Shown piece by piece: positions 21,459-33,400 of a DNA stretch of 64,000 nt. Source of the DNA: Ischnura elegans (lineage: Eukaryota; Arthropoda; Insecta; Odonata; Coenagrionidae). Location of the stretch: assembly GCF_921293095.1 (NCBI RefSeq), contig NC_060259.1, positions 29,705,812 to 29,769,811 on the forward strand. Reading direction: 5' to 3'. The notes below the pieces were generated by a model that worked only from the letters and a program-made list of their open reading frames with translations, was not told the origin of the DNA and searched no databases. Positions within the stretch are counted from its first letter, which is position 1, and every line of letters begins with the position of its first letter. Made by a program: the position numbers and the translations under genes.

Positions 21459-22020
21459 GTTGCGGCCCGCCACCTCGAAGTCGCGGATCGCACGCTTTGA
21501 ATTGCGTGGGTTCTTGCCCTTGGTGTCGGGAAGCGAATAATCACACAAAAGTATTTTTAGTTTTTGACCCAAAGTTTATTTCCCTTTAAAATCCCAGTTA
21601 CCCAACCAATTCAATGAATTTACATAAAGTAACGATGAATTAGTGCGTCTACAATAGCCATAATTTAGGATATTACCAATTTCTCGGGAAGGAGAGGAGC
21701 TGCTGGTGATGGCACGGGTGGATAGCGAGGCGCTTAGGTCGCACGGGCCATACGGCCCGCGCTTCGACTCCAACTGACGGATACGTTATGACTGACCACT
21801 GGTGAGTCTACTGGTGACTGAGGAACCGAGTGCAGTAAGTGAGTGTGTGTCACTGAGTGCTAATGGCATCGCCACCGCGCCATTATATAGGGAAGTGGAA
21901 CCAGGATGTTTTCGACAAAGAGGAAGGTTAGGCGTTCTTGAAAGTGAAAAGGTACAAATCCCGATGCATAGTTTGTCATAGACATATTCTTTCGTTATTC
22001 TAAAACGTCACACAACAACA
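21459..22020 (-). mobile_element. Probable solo LTR
   Basis: On the minus strand it starts TGTTGTTGTGTGACG and ends CCGCAACA, a TGTTG...CAACA pair typical of Gypsy or BEL/Pao LTRs. It has a TATATAA-type box at 21889-21883, a later AATAAA at 21580-21575, and a GT/T-rich stretch after that. No internal coding region or second LTR lies nearby and no clear short target duplication was found. Superfamily is uncertain. The 65-codon frame within it (21773-21576) is probably not coding. Confidence 0.55.
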
Positions 22021-22904
22021 TATTTATTCATATTTTGGAAATGGTAATCTTCCGTTTCCGGATCCCTACACATACCTGTTACCTCCAGGGCAGAGTAACA
22101 TATTGAGTTCGAGGAACTAATGAAAAGAATGCCCTTGATTCGCCATACGACCTTGTGTAGCGTGTTTAATCAACCCCAATGGCCTACCCATCTGACTGCC
22201 GGGACCACAAACGCAATCAAACCCTTCCTCCGACTCCACTTCTCTCTCCGCTTCCTCTCCCGCGTTGCCCTTTCCGCATCTCGCAAACTTGAACCTCTCC
22301 GACCCACTCTCAGGTGCAAATGCAATTGACTCTCGACGCCAACTACGTGAATTCCGATCACTCAGGCCCATTTCAAGTGCTCGTGAGCGCCTCCTTTCAT
22401 TTTCTACGCAGAATGGAAGCTGTACGGATCCCTCCGAAACCTTTGCTCAACTCTGTTCTGGAGAATCAACGTCAGGCCTCACTCACTCCCGCAAGGCCCT
22501 ATGGTAAAACTTTTGGCCCTCTCTCTATCTCTCTTGCGATGGCGGAGACATCTGGCTCAGACTTATTTGGCAGCTATCGATATAAGGTCTCGCGGTTGTA
22601 AATACATTTCAATACATTCCCCTCTTTTTATAAAATTCATGTTTCTATAAATGTCCTCTGCATGAATATTGATGCCGTTTTCTATGCATCGGCCATAGTT
22701 CATTGTGTATCTAATTGCAAATTTAACAATAAAAATGTAGAAACCTTAATCGAGCAACTTACTTAGTGAATGAGTAAAATGACACCAATGTATTGACAAA
22801 AATATTTGTAAATCGCAATAAACTGAACTGGGGCCACAATGACCCGACGCGACCAGCTACGTAAGTATTGGGGTGCAACCAATTAAGGGTTAATCATATC
22901 CCAT
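22021..22904. other. GC-richer patch at 22100-22600, no gene assigned
   Basis: Overlapping frames of 60-95 codons exist on both strands, as expected for GC-rich DNA. None has a recognisable domain. An exon cannot be excluded. Confidence 0.3.
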
Positions 22905-23470
22905 CCCTCCTCCTCAGCCCATCTATCTTCAATCTCTTAGATACTAGTTTCCATTACTTCCTGATATTCTCTTCTCTGAGTCCTCTTCAGAGCTTCTACG
23001 TTGCCTCGCATGTCTGATTTCCCTCAGTCTTTTGAATTTTATGTTGCATTTCATTAGAAAGAGACTGTGATCTGAATCCTCTTCTGATGCAGGGAAACTG
23101 CGCGAGTTTTTTCAATGATGAGTAACATGTTTCTCTTGCAACATTCTACTGCTCTCTCTCCCCTATCGTTTCGGATCCCTAATTCAAATTCTCCTGTTTT
23201 CTTTCCATCTCTCTCATCCCAGACTGAATGGTTCTAGCCCCATCATTACTCGATTTTTCCTTTCCGATATTTACCTGATTGTTTCCTTTAGCTGCTCATA
23301 CACCCGATCTACTTCTTCCTCCCTATGATTTCTTGTAGGCATGTAAACTTGAACCAGCGCAAGTTTGGTGGGCCACGCCTCAGTTTCTATCGCCAGACTC
23401 CTATCGCTCTCTCACTGACCGTCGTTGAATTTTCTCCCCACCGCTATGAATCGAGACTCAAACTGCCGAT
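22905..23470 (-). pseudogene. LINE endonuclease remnant (same family as the intact LINE)
   Basis: The minus-strand sequence aligns by eye with about 8500-9060 of the intact LINE. It has the PTRNHREEEVDxVYEQLKETI region, the GERAVE-C-RN region, SDH-SL-LMKCN-KFKRL, and a stretch close to GAGAGAATATCAGGAA. Stops and frameshifts break it. It lacks the reverse transcriptase part. Confidence 0.75.
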
Positions 23471-24549
23471 AGCGAAGCTGAAGGCTCTGACGTAATTTGC
23501 CAATATGGCCGCATATATGTTGTGATGATGACATTTATGTAATAGGATACATCTTCAAGCCACTGCGAAAAATAAAGTGGTAAATGCCAATGAATATTTT
23601 TCTTGGTGTTTAGTAGGTATCTCGATACATTGGGTAACCAACAAATAGCAATAAAAATTCAAGAAATATTAAAATATTTCTTTAATTAAACAAATAATAT
23701 TAGTATTGAATTATAGCCGAAATATCCGCTACTGGACTACGGCGATTACACAAAGGGTTCCTAGTGACTATAAGTCAGTGACTCCAATAAAAAAAACACT
23801 ATTAGCAGGGTAGAAAAGAATAAGTGTATTACGCTTATCACCTTAAACGCCTTAGAAAGACAAGTCATTGTTACAGTGAATGATGTTTTGTATTCATGAA
23901 TGGCAACGAAAAGGCATTAATTAAAGACATGAATGCACAGTATATATTAATTATGACGTAATCATACTTCATACCAAAAAAATAACATGAGAAATCAGAA
24001 AATGCACAACAATGCTAATGATTGTGGTTTCCTAAGGTAATTGTTTGGTATCCTCGAATCTCTACTTCCGTATTCGGCCGATAGTTGGCGTCTCACTCGT
24101 CTGGATTCTCGAATAACCCTGTTCTTAATTAAAACGAACAAACTTTGTATTAATAAAACCCTGCTCTTATCACTCCAGTTTTCCCCACTAACTATGTTGT
24201 ATTTTACATGTAACACGACATTAACTTTCACTCAGTAGGCTTTCGCAGGTTTTTCACGCCCCCTTCTTGTGTGGGCATTTTCCTACAGGGGTTTTTTTCG
24301 CTGAAGGATATTACGCCCTTATTCTCATGTTTTTTCGCACAAACAGAAATCTTTTTTAGACAAAATGTTCACAAATTCTTGTTTATCTTTCTTAACATTT
24401 CACAAATAGTGTATATTGTATATCTTTTTTATTTTAAACTATCTACCATTTTTTAAATATGTTTACATTGACGCTATCAAGGGGTTAGGTGGAAGAGGGT
24501 ACTTCTTAGTCTCAACCTCGCCCGAAAGAGGCATATTATTATTACTATT
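23471..24549. other. AT-rich sequence, no gene recognised
   Basis: No credible frame or RNA gene seen. Confidence 0.3.
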
Positions 24550-24560
24550 ATTATTATCCT
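24535..24560. repeat. ATT/TTA microsatellite
   Basis: A TATTATTATTACTATTATTATTATC run at the downstream edge of the LINE remnant; it encodes the Asn/Ser run in that frame. Confidence 0.7.
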
Positions 24561-24735
24561 TCCACCTCACCTCACATATTCCAAAAACATCTATTCCCCC
24601 TTTCTCCATTTCCCTTTTAATATTTTCTTGCTTACACACCTTTGTCATTGATCTAAAATTCCATGTCCCCACGTTCATTTTCTCCTATTCCATTCCATTT
24701 CCTTTGTCTCTGTTCTTCTCTCTTGAGTGCTACTA
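24550..24735 (-). pseudogene. LINE endonuclease N-terminal remnant
   Basis: The minus frame reads MNVGTWNFRSMTKVCKQENI, KREMEKGGIDVFGICEVRWK, matching VNVGTWNVRTM...CEVRW of the intact LINE (8228-8345). A TTA/ATT microsatellite (24535-24560) interrupts the frame where the LINE would continue. Confidence 0.8.
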
Positions 24736-24804
24736 ATGATAAGTCTAAATGATAAGTTGTTTGCTTTTTCCACTTTTATTCCAACAATTATTTTTGCGTG
24801 GCAC

Positions 24805-24870
24805 CATCACGCCGACTACCTATCCCTACCCTACCCTATCTCAACCCTATCTATGTTCAACCCTACCTGG
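24805..24870. repeat. CCCTA-like simple repeat
   Basis: CCTACCCTACCCTATCTCAACCC-type imperfect tandem units. Possibly the tail of a retroelement; too short and irregular for telomeric DNA. Confidence 0.5.
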
Positions 24871-24908
24871 TATGGGTGGCCACACCGGGAGTGATTGAGA
24901 ATTAAGTT

Positions 24909-25237
24909 TTCCTGGATATCACACAATTACTTATACCACTTATTTTTTTACAGAGCGCGACCCGGGTTTCAATGAATTATCATCATCTTCAGGCGCAAAT
25001 AATGATTTATCTTATTATTGTTACTTGATTAATTTTAAAATGGACGTCAGAATAGGGGAAAAATAATCCCTAATTTCCCCTATTCTGGCGTCCGTTTTAA
25101 AATTCATCAAGTAAATAGGTAACAATAATGAGATAAACAAATCATAATTTGCGCCTGAAGATGATGATAATTCATTGAAACCCGGGTCGCGCTCTGTAAA
25201 AAATAAGTGGTGTAATTAATTGTGTGATATCCAGGAA
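24909..25237. mobile_element. MITE-like foldback element
   Basis: The whole element is a near-palindrome. Left arm 24909-25060 starts TTCCTGGATATCACACAATTA. Right arm 25074-25237 ends with its complement. The centre pairs GGACGTCAGAATAGGGGAAA with TTTCCCCTATTCTGGCGTCC. Each arm carries GAGCGCGACCCGGGTTTCAATG beside a CATCATCTTCAGGCGC block. No coding capacity. Target duplication not resolved, so the superfamily is open. Confidence 0.8.
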
Positions 25238-25599
25238 TACTTATAACGGAAGAAAGAATTATTGCGATTTTTAAATTTTCTATCCCTCCGAGATGCAATC
25301 AAAACAGATTGGCCTTTATGGTCATGCAACCCGCACTACACACAATTTTTGCCCACTTTTATTGCTTTCACGAAGCTCCGCAAGTGTGCCTTTAGCTTTC
25401 TCATTGCTTTTATTACCTTGGGAAGAGCCTAACCAGCTAAAGTTTCCTTCTACCCGCGTAATCCTCTTAACTGTAGATGTAGCAGTGGGATAACAATGAC
25501 GTAGTTATGTAAAATAGAAAAATTGTTTCTTCACGCTTCTGAAACGAGCTTAACGATGGGATTCCACCATTTTCTAGAGATTATATACTCACAGTCACG
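25238..25599. other. No gene recognised
   Basis: Short frames only; no motif seen. Confidence 0.3.
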
Positions 25600-25968
25600 T
25601 CCACGAATATTACAAAAGAGGATTCTCAAATCGGCCACATAATGTGTTGCCGCCCACCGCGCATTTAAATGGGTTTACAGAAGTCGCCACTCGCGTCGCT
25701 GACGTAAGAGTTACGGAAAAATAAGGTATAATTAAGGGCTTAAACCAAAATTTATACAAATGATTATGTGATCAATCAAATTCATAACTTTTCAATGCTA
25801 TTCCTCGCAATTGCAAGCATTATAATGCAAAATATTGGAATAAAGTGGATCACGTTGCACTCATCATCGCACTGCGGATATTTATGAAATCCGATTAACA
25901 TGCGACCGAAGTGGCAACAGAAATCAGCCTTCTTTTGGCTAGAATTGGGCTTCCTCCATGCAGTACCT
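25600..25968 (-). repeat. Dispersed repeat of about 370 bases, copy A
   Basis: On the minus strand it begins near GGTACTGCATGGAGGAAGCCC. It passes through CTGATTTCTGTTGCCACTTC, TGATGAGTGCAACGTGATCC, GTTATGAATTTGATTGATC and GACGCGAGTGGCGACTTCTG, then AAACCCATTTAAATGCGCGG, and ends near GAGAATCCTCTTTTG. These landmarks recur in order in copies B and C. No terminal inverted repeat, protein motif or Pol III boxes were recognised. Confidence 0.8.
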
Positions 25969-26441
25969 TTGGTCACGTCTGCGGCCATTTTGCATATTGC
26001 GATTGGCTTTGATGGGCGTGTTATGTTTCGAAGAAAAGTGATCACCACATCAAATATCAGCTTAGGCAAGACAATTAAATAAAAGTCCCAGAATAGTATT
26101 TCTTATCAGAGAAAATACCGGCTCGCCATAAATGGCTAATAAATCCTGATAAAAAGTCTCCTACCGAAGTTATTAAAAATGTTTAATTTTGTGTGATTGG
26201 TCAAGATTAACATTTAAAAGCATGAAAGTCCCACTTTTACAAAAAGTGAAGACTTTTTTTCCGCGTTCTAAAAGTGAATACCGAACGCACTTAACAACAA
26301 AGTTTTTCAGTATTTTTACACATCCTGACGTTTTCATATCATGTCGTCGTGCTGAAGAATATTTCACCTGATCAAATGTTGAAAATAATACGTTCTCACA
26401 TGAACGATTACTGGGTGGAATTCTCCAATATTATTTCAATA
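25969..26441. other. No gene recognised
   Basis: AT-rich; no motif seen. Confidence 0.3.
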
Positions 26442-26720
26442 ACTTTCAAGGTTTCATAACATCAAATACGTTTGTCCCTCTATTTTTCTTAAGAAATATT
26501 TAGAATATTTGAATCGGCACACTTTTTCTTCTGTCCTTTTGGTTTCATCTTGTATTTGTTTGTTGAGTCATTCCTTACAGAGGTACTAAATACATCAACC
26601 ATTTTTATTGCTGTTATATTTTCTGCAAATACCAATAATATATATTCCACACCTAAATACAAAATTTTGTATTACATTTATAATTTACAATGTAGGTACT
26701 CCATTGGAATTAAGATTCCG
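26442..26720 (+). repeat. Diverged direct duplication, copy 1
   Basis: Aligns with 26846-27110. Shared landmarks are ACTTTCAAGGTTTCATA, AAATACGTTTGTC, CTATTTTT, ATATTTGAAT, TTGTATTTG, TACTAAATA and TTCTGCAAAT. Spacing is about 404 bases. Confidence 0.65.
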
Positions 26721-26845
26721 CTTTTGGGTTATTGACTTGTTTTACCTTTGGATGCTTGGGATGTGATGAATTGAACAAAGGAGTCTCAGTGCCGGAAGGT
26801 AAAAATCAAATCCAAGAGTTGTCTAGCCATTCTAGTTTTGATATA

Positions 26846-27110
26846 GACTTTCAAGGTTTCATACCGTGAAATACGTTTGTCTTTCTATTTTTATGAATAA
26901 ATATTCAAAATATTTCAATTTGCGTACTTAATTATTTTGACTTCTTGGCTTAATTTTGTATTTGATGAGTAATAACTTACATAGTTACTAAATATATCGG
27001 TCCTTTTCATTACTTTGATAATTTCCTGCATATCCTTATCTCTAACGTACAATTATATAGAATATGTTTAATTGTCATTGTAGAGTTCGTATTTCACTGA
27101 TAAATTGATT
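26846..27110 (+). repeat. Diverged direct duplication, copy 2
   Basis: Second unit of the local duplication starting at 26442, with many substitutions and indels, which implies an old event. Confidence 0.65.
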
Positions 27111-27249
27111 TTCTGAATCCAAATGCCTCTTAATCAAAGTGACCTCGTTTGTTCTGTTCCGTTACTATGTGAAAAGAGTCATTGGAGCGGTCTTACTTGC
27201 AGACGCCTGAGCGACTAGTTGGATGCATCTTCTGCCTCCCCACGTGCAG

Positions 27250-27309
27250 GGCCTCCTGACGCAAGTCACGCCACTCAACGGCCCCACAGACGTAGAGAAA
27301 CTAACCGAG
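27250..27309 (+). CDS. Candidate 60-base host exon (internal, phase 0)
   Basis: A strong acceptor (CTTCTGCCTCCCCACGTGCAG, ending at 27249) and a strong donor (GAG/GTACGTG at 27310) bracket 60 bases open in one frame. The frame reads GLLTQVTPLNGPTDVEKLTE. The exon is GC-richer than its surroundings, is a multiple of three and starts and ends in phase 0, as a cassette exon would. I do not recognise the protein. A longer version starting after the upstream CAG at 27202 has stops in all three frames. The opposite strand has an unsupported 60-codon frame. No partner exon was found in the window. Confidence 0.3.
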
Positions 27310-27894
27310 GTACGTGTTTTTGTAGACGTTCGGAGATCCGTGGCCATTTCCTAGAGAGGGCGTGCAATAAGGGGACGGCTCAAGGAGACGCGTAATATCT
27401 TTTGCACCATAAGCCACGAGGGGGCGCGGAGGGGATTGTTGGAGCCCTCGGTATCTGCTCTGTGTTTCCCACCACCGTTCTTATCCCCTAACGAGCTTCG
27501 CGGAAATCGATAACCTTGGTGGGTGTCCTGTACAAAACGTTTCCCACGACCTCTTCCATGAATTACTCGACTTCTTTTTCCGATTACCATCGCAGACTGC
27601 CAATCTACGGGCGCGGGGAAATTCTTGTGCAATTCCTTCCGATTAGGGAGTGCGGCTTGATCGGTGAGCGACGTAGTGAGGATGAGACTATCTGCCGGGT
27701 CGGCTCGTCGCGACGTCTGCATCGGAGAAACCTGTGGAGGGAGGAGATGTTTCTCCTTTTTATCGGTCTACGAGCATTTAGCTGTCTGGGTCGCAAGCGT
27801 GACGGTGCATTTTATATGTCGCGGATTACGTATGCAATATTGCAGTATCTCTAATCAATAAAAATATTGTTATATTGCTAAGGCTATAGAATCT
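27310..27894. other. GC-richer patch, no gene assigned
   Basis: Frames of 60-123 codons occur on both strands between 27351 and 27861 without recognisable domains. Could be conserved intronic sequence beside the candidate exon. Confidence 0.3.
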
Positions 27895-28018
27895 AAAGAA
27901 ATTCACACACAATGGAGCCTTGATTACATACATTTGGAAGGAACTTTAGGTTGCCATTAAGTTTAGGCAAACATAACATGAGTTATGACTACCATTATTT
28001 ACAAATAGGTTATAATCA
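27895..28018 (+). repeat. Direct duplication, copy 1
   Basis: Matches 28164-28292 along its length: AAAGAAATTCACA, GAAGCCTTGATTA-type, GGTTGCCAT, TTATGACTACCATTATTTAC and AAATAGGTTA. Spacing is about 270 bases. Confidence 0.75.
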
Positions 28019-28163
28019 CAAAGGTGAAACTTGTTTTTACGAAAGCCGGACAGTCGTTAGGCAGGCCTCAGAGAAAATTTTGTTCTATCACTTTCGGTCT
28101 TAAGGACGAGAGATAAATATTGATGATAGTAATAATGATAATTATAGTATGTTTTCTTGCTCC

Positions 28164-28292
28164 AAAGAAATTCACATATGATGAAGCCTTGATTATTTAC
28201 TTTCGGAAGTAAATGTCGGTTGCCATAAAGTAACATTAGGTAGCCGTAAAATGCGTTATGACTATCATTATTTACAAATAGGTTAGAATACC
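28164..28292 (+). repeat. Direct duplication, copy 2
   Basis: Second unit of the duplication at 27895, clearly alignable with small indels. Confidence 0.75.
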
Positions 28293-30382
28293 TAACATAT
28301 AAACATGACAGGAAACAGCATTTGCATAGTGCATATAAGTACCTATATATAAGTAAATATACAAAGTACCTTTGTAAATTTATGTTGAAATTATAGGAAA
28401 ACATACTGCATACTTTGTCTTGTGACCAATGAAGAGTGGATATTTTTCATTCTTGAGGTACGGTATTCTAAAATTCAGATATGAATGTGGTAAAGCACTG
28501 TTCACCTTGAACATGTTAACCCATGAACCTATGAACATGTTACATTGTTCATGTAACGTAAAGTTAGGTTTATGTAAAGAAATAGCGGCTCTTCGTAGGG
28601 TGTAGGAAGGATGGTTGTAGTGCAATAATAACCCAGTATTTCAACTTCTAATGGAAACAGGCGTAAAAATTAATAAATAAAAACATGTCTGAAGGGATGT
28701 GAGCCTAAGCAATAAAGTAAATGAAAGGGACTTTCTAGGCAGCGCGGCTCCTAATTAGGATCACACAAACTACTCTTATTTCCATTGCAACAAACACCCT
28801 ATAAGAGTTTTGATAACCCCTACTTCAACTTAATGCCCTGTAGCTGAGTCTTGAGAAAAATTGGGATTTATAAATGAATTTCAGATAATTGCTGGAAAAT
28901 TGTTCCAAATAAAATAAAATTAGATGTGATTCGCCTCATCTGGTTGGCGGAATATTCGACACGTTTTTGCTATTCGGAACCATGATCGATGACAATAACT
29001 ATTCAGTATTGAACGTACCATGTGATTTTTATTTCCCCAACGTTTTCTCCATGGATTCAAAAATTAAAAGGGAGAAATGTGACATCGTATTGAATACTGT
29101 CCAGCGGAGCTTATGAAGTGCCCGAGAATGAACGGAAAATCACAGTGTTTGTTAATGGTATCACTCCGTGGTCTGTATGACTTATTCGTGACTCACATTT
29201 GGAAATAGTCAAAAGATAAGTTAAAAAAGCTTTGTAATAGTTAAATGAATGCAAAATCGAGCGATGGAAATATTGTTTAAAAAATGAGGATGGGCATCCC
29301 AGGAAACAATTGCTACGGTGTTTTTGTCACCTCTGTACTTAAAACCTGTGTGATTGTGTCGTTACGAATTTTAATCTGCGTACTACGCGTACAAAGGGTA
29401 AAAAGAAGAGTTTTATCACGGGATTTAAACTCTTTTTCTTTGATCGTGGCACCACCACGTGGTATTCTACCATGTGATTCCAACCTTCTCAAAGCTCCCT
29501 TTTCCCCACCCATTTTCAAAGAAAATCTTTTTAATTATTACCTCAGCGAGAACTTAACGTCGGTAAATTATATTTATTTCTATAGTGTGTCATCACAAGT
29601 TATCTGGAGTGTTTTGTACGATTTTTTTCTTTCTTTCTTTTTTTTGGTTTCTAAATGTTCTTATTGTTTAGTTGGGGTAATTTTTGCTTCGTTGTATTTT
29701 TTTTAATGTTGCCAAAAGAGTTGTGCCTGGTGCATTTTTATTGTTGTTGTTTGACCAGGAGTTGTGGCGTATGTTTGAATTTTCTCTAATGAGGAAACCC
29801 AGAATATGGATAAATTTTCATCCATTCAACCTACCTGGTCAGGGATTCAAACAAAAGATTCACCAATTAGGTTGACAACTGGTGAAGTCTTATCGGGTTT
29901 TCCACCGGGTGAAGATTTCCCGAGAATACTTCCTCAGCATCGTACACCGGGAATAAAAAGACCATAGGTTTACAACCTTTGAAGCCGGCTAAAATGAAGC
30001 GTTGCTATTATTCTGCGGTATCTTTTGCCGTCTAAATCTGTCAGCTTGAGAACCGAAAACATTTGGTATAAATGAAGCATTTTTTGGTGGAAGATGAACT
30101 GATGAAGAAGAGGAACTTATTTCAATTAATGAATACTTTTTGTATTGAGGTACGGAACTCTTTAAAATTCCATTAATCCAAATCCGTTCCCATCAGTACA
30201 AAAGATTTACGGTGATTCGATTGGAAGGGTTTGATTAATTCATTTTCACTAATGGTAAAACTCCCTCCTCTCTTCATTCAAGCTTGAAGTCAGATAATCT
30301 GTGCATAGTAATAATAACTAATAACCGAACGAAACGTCTAAGTCAGCATGGGGATACATTTTTTCCAAATGATATAAAAAAG
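28293..30382. other. AT-rich sequence, no gene recognised
   Basis: Contains small palindromes around GAACATGTTAAC near 28508-28555. The frame at 29284-29706 (140 codons) is rich in hydrophobic residues but has no domain and is probably chance. Confidence 0.3.
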
Positions 30383-30430
30383 AGGTGAAATCACCTCTGA
30401 AGAAGCGACCAGCAGGGGTTGCGAAACGTC
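30383..30430 (+). repeat. Palindrome followed by a CTGAAGA...GCGAAAC stem motif
   Basis: A perfect GAGGTGAAATCACCTC palindrome (30383-30398) runs into CTGAAGAAGCGACC, a six-base loop, then GGTTGCGAAACG. GCGACC and GGTTGC can pair with one G-U. The layout recalls a degenerate hammerhead core or a conserved repeat terminus. A matching stem III and cleavage site were not found. Confidence 0.4.
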
Positions 30431-33400
30431 GGGATAAAACCTGAACCACGCGGTAAGACCTGAAAAAGTTTAAATATTTTTATCAACCATGGACCGTGAA
30501 AGCCTCAATGAAGGATATCTTATCAGCTTACTTAATCATCGAATGCATTGAATTTGTAAAAAACCTTTTTCAAGGTTATTTGAATGTAAAAATTGGCGTC
30601 CTTTTCTGGGCATAAAGGCGACATAAAGTCGACGTAAGTGAAGGCGGGTTGAAAGTCCTCGTCTGCCAATACTAAGTCGGTGATTTGAGTCCCTCCGAGT
30701 AAGGTTGATCCCATCCAGGGAATGGGACTGGGTATCGTTCACATTATCTGTAAAGCCCTCGACGTGAAATTAACATTTTACTGTACCCGATGCGAAAGAG
30801 AAATCCATAAATGTCGTAATGGTAAGGTAAATGTTCGGTTACCGAACTGAAGGTAGTCATAATGAATGTCGTGCATGATTATGGAGAAAAGAACCTACGC
30901 TTAACGTCCATTCGCTCTTCCTGATTGTGATACGTACTGCCGATTTGTAGGTCTTAATAACTTTAAATCTTTTTAGCGTGTCGAATAATGCTAAATCCTT
31001 ACTATGGAACTAAGTCGGCAGGATGTCGTGATTCCACGATGTAAAACCCTTCCTGTTGGATTAGTTGCACTAATTCTTTTCAAATTATCCCATTAATTTT
31101 GCTATATTCATCTACAGTCATTTAGTGTTAAGCTCAGCACGATGTTTCAATTGAATTCAAAATGAGTCAAAGCACAAAAATCCACTTTGCTATGAAATAT
31201 CATGGTGGCATAAAACTAAAGCCAAACGGTTTACGTAAGTGAACTCGGCAAAACCTATTGATGGCAATAAAAGTCTTGGTGCTTGTGAAGTCCTCATTCA
31301 AATAGCGCCAATGCAAACCAATGCGCTTGCATGAAGAAGGGATTTGATTGTCTAGCTTCGGGATTTCAATTTTAGGCGATAGAGCTCAAGCAGACTAAAT
31401 GCGACTGGAAAAGCAGCATCATTTAGGAAGTTCGTCGCAAAGATCTCACGCTCAGTTAGTCGTCAAGGTCCGTAAGTAATGGTATGACATAACCACATGT
31501 CCAAAATACACGTACGAATGTATTGAAATATTTGTTTTGTGTAGAAGTGTATCAGTAACTTTGATCAACATTGTAAATTAAAATAGGAAATGCCAAAATT
31601 CTTTTTTGTGGAGTTAGTGATGCAAAAAGTTTTGCTCCTTTAGTCCGTTGCATTTGACCCGGTACAATTCAGCTTTCCTCTCGGCATTATTCCATTCGCT
31701 TCGGGATTGCAGAAGCTTAAACAAGGCCTCAGCAGATAAAAAATCAAAATATGCATTTACAATGGCGACTGTTCCACTCTATGATCGTATTTATGAATGC
31801 TTTCATCTCATTTTGAATCGGTTTAAAAATCCATGACCTAATTTTTGAGGTTTTGTTCAGAGTTGCAGATTTGGCTTTAGGATCCATTCGGTATTTTTGA
31901 ATTTGTATTGTCGAAAAAATTATGAGTTGAAATGGCTACCCTCTATGTTTAGCATACCAGTGTGAGCGCTAATAAGCCATAACACATTGATGTGCATGGC
32001 CTTATCGCATTTAAAATTTAGCTCTTCACAAAAGACGAAAAAAATACGCATGTGATGTCTTTTGGAATTTTGAGAGTTAACTAAAATAATATCATTCATC
32101 TGACGCTACATATTTTTAGACCTACCTTCTCAATCAACCTCTATCATTTTAAGAATTAAATTCAACTTTGAATTGTGCGCCAATCCATTCCTTTCACCTG
32201 ACAGCAATCACCGGTGGCTATCGTTACAGCTTAATATACTGGATTTTTATTTAAATTAAAAGTAAAAATCATGCAAAACTATTTACGGAATGAATATTTT
32301 AGAATTATATCTTTCCGAAAGGTATTTAGCTTGGCAAGACTTCTTTGTGCTGCTATTTATGTTTATTGCTTGGCTATTGTAGAGTTTAACTGTTGTGTAT
32401 CTTAGCGCTTAGCCGCTCGTTTATCAGTGTTTGGTGTATGGCTATGCATTGTAGGTGGTCGCTTGCATGGGTGCCATGATTACCTTGGATCCATATCTTT
32501 ATATTTTGCATCCAATACTCCATCGATCATCTAGTAAATTTCAAAGACATTTTGATAGGTGCTAGGAAAAGAAGGCAGTGATTTATAAAGTAAATAAGTG
32601 GCGCTTAGAATTGGTTGTAATATCTCCGTTATGATTAGCTAATTGAAAAATAGAAATTACGTGATTGAAAAATAGAGCAGAAAATTCAGTTGTAAATGTG
32701 TGGCACAGAGCGCACGAAGCTCATTGCCATCATGCTACGACGAGAAACCGTTGGAAATAGGAAATTTAGTGATGGAGGCCAATGTCACGAAATGAAAAAG
32801 TTAAAGAAGAATGGAGAGTTGAATATTCGCTTTATACTGAGGTGCGTAAATGAGTTAAAACATTATTACAATGCGTTTGGAGTTCGGGAATACGACGTCC
32901 CAATTAAAGTATAACCCAAACTTAATCTTCTTTCTTCTCTCTGGAAAACATCAAACTATGTATATTTTGCGTATAGTAAAAACACATGAGCCATTATTTC
33001 CGAAATAAGAATGAAATCTCTCTTTGAAAAAAAACTAAGGATTAACTTTTAATAGAAACCTTCTGTGCCATCTGAAAATATCTTGAAATTGAGCTGACGT
33101 TACCTAATCCAGCCATTCTAAGGCAGAAATATGATGGAAAATTATCAGTTGTTATTCGTTAACAGACATCCTCGAGAGCTTGGGTTATGTATAATCTAGT
33201 GGAATGAAATGGTATCCGTATGATTATGTATATATAGATAAGCTTCAGTGTTGAATAGATTCAGGAAACTGAAATGATGCTGGGGGATAATGGAAGTACG
33301 CATGATTTTGTCAGTGGAGAATAAGGAATTACACTTTTTGAGGCGAAAATAAGCACATTAATTTTTATGATTCTTAGGTGATTATAATAATTGGAATATA

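Noticed and set aside
24805..24870. Telomere-like CCCTA array
   Set aside because: Only a few irregular units; it does not match the perfect tandem TTAGG or TTAGGG arrays of telomeres.
30397..30430. Hammerhead ribozyme
   Set aside because: CTGAAGA, a stem and GAAAC are present, but a closed stem III and a cleavage triplet in the right place were not found by eye.
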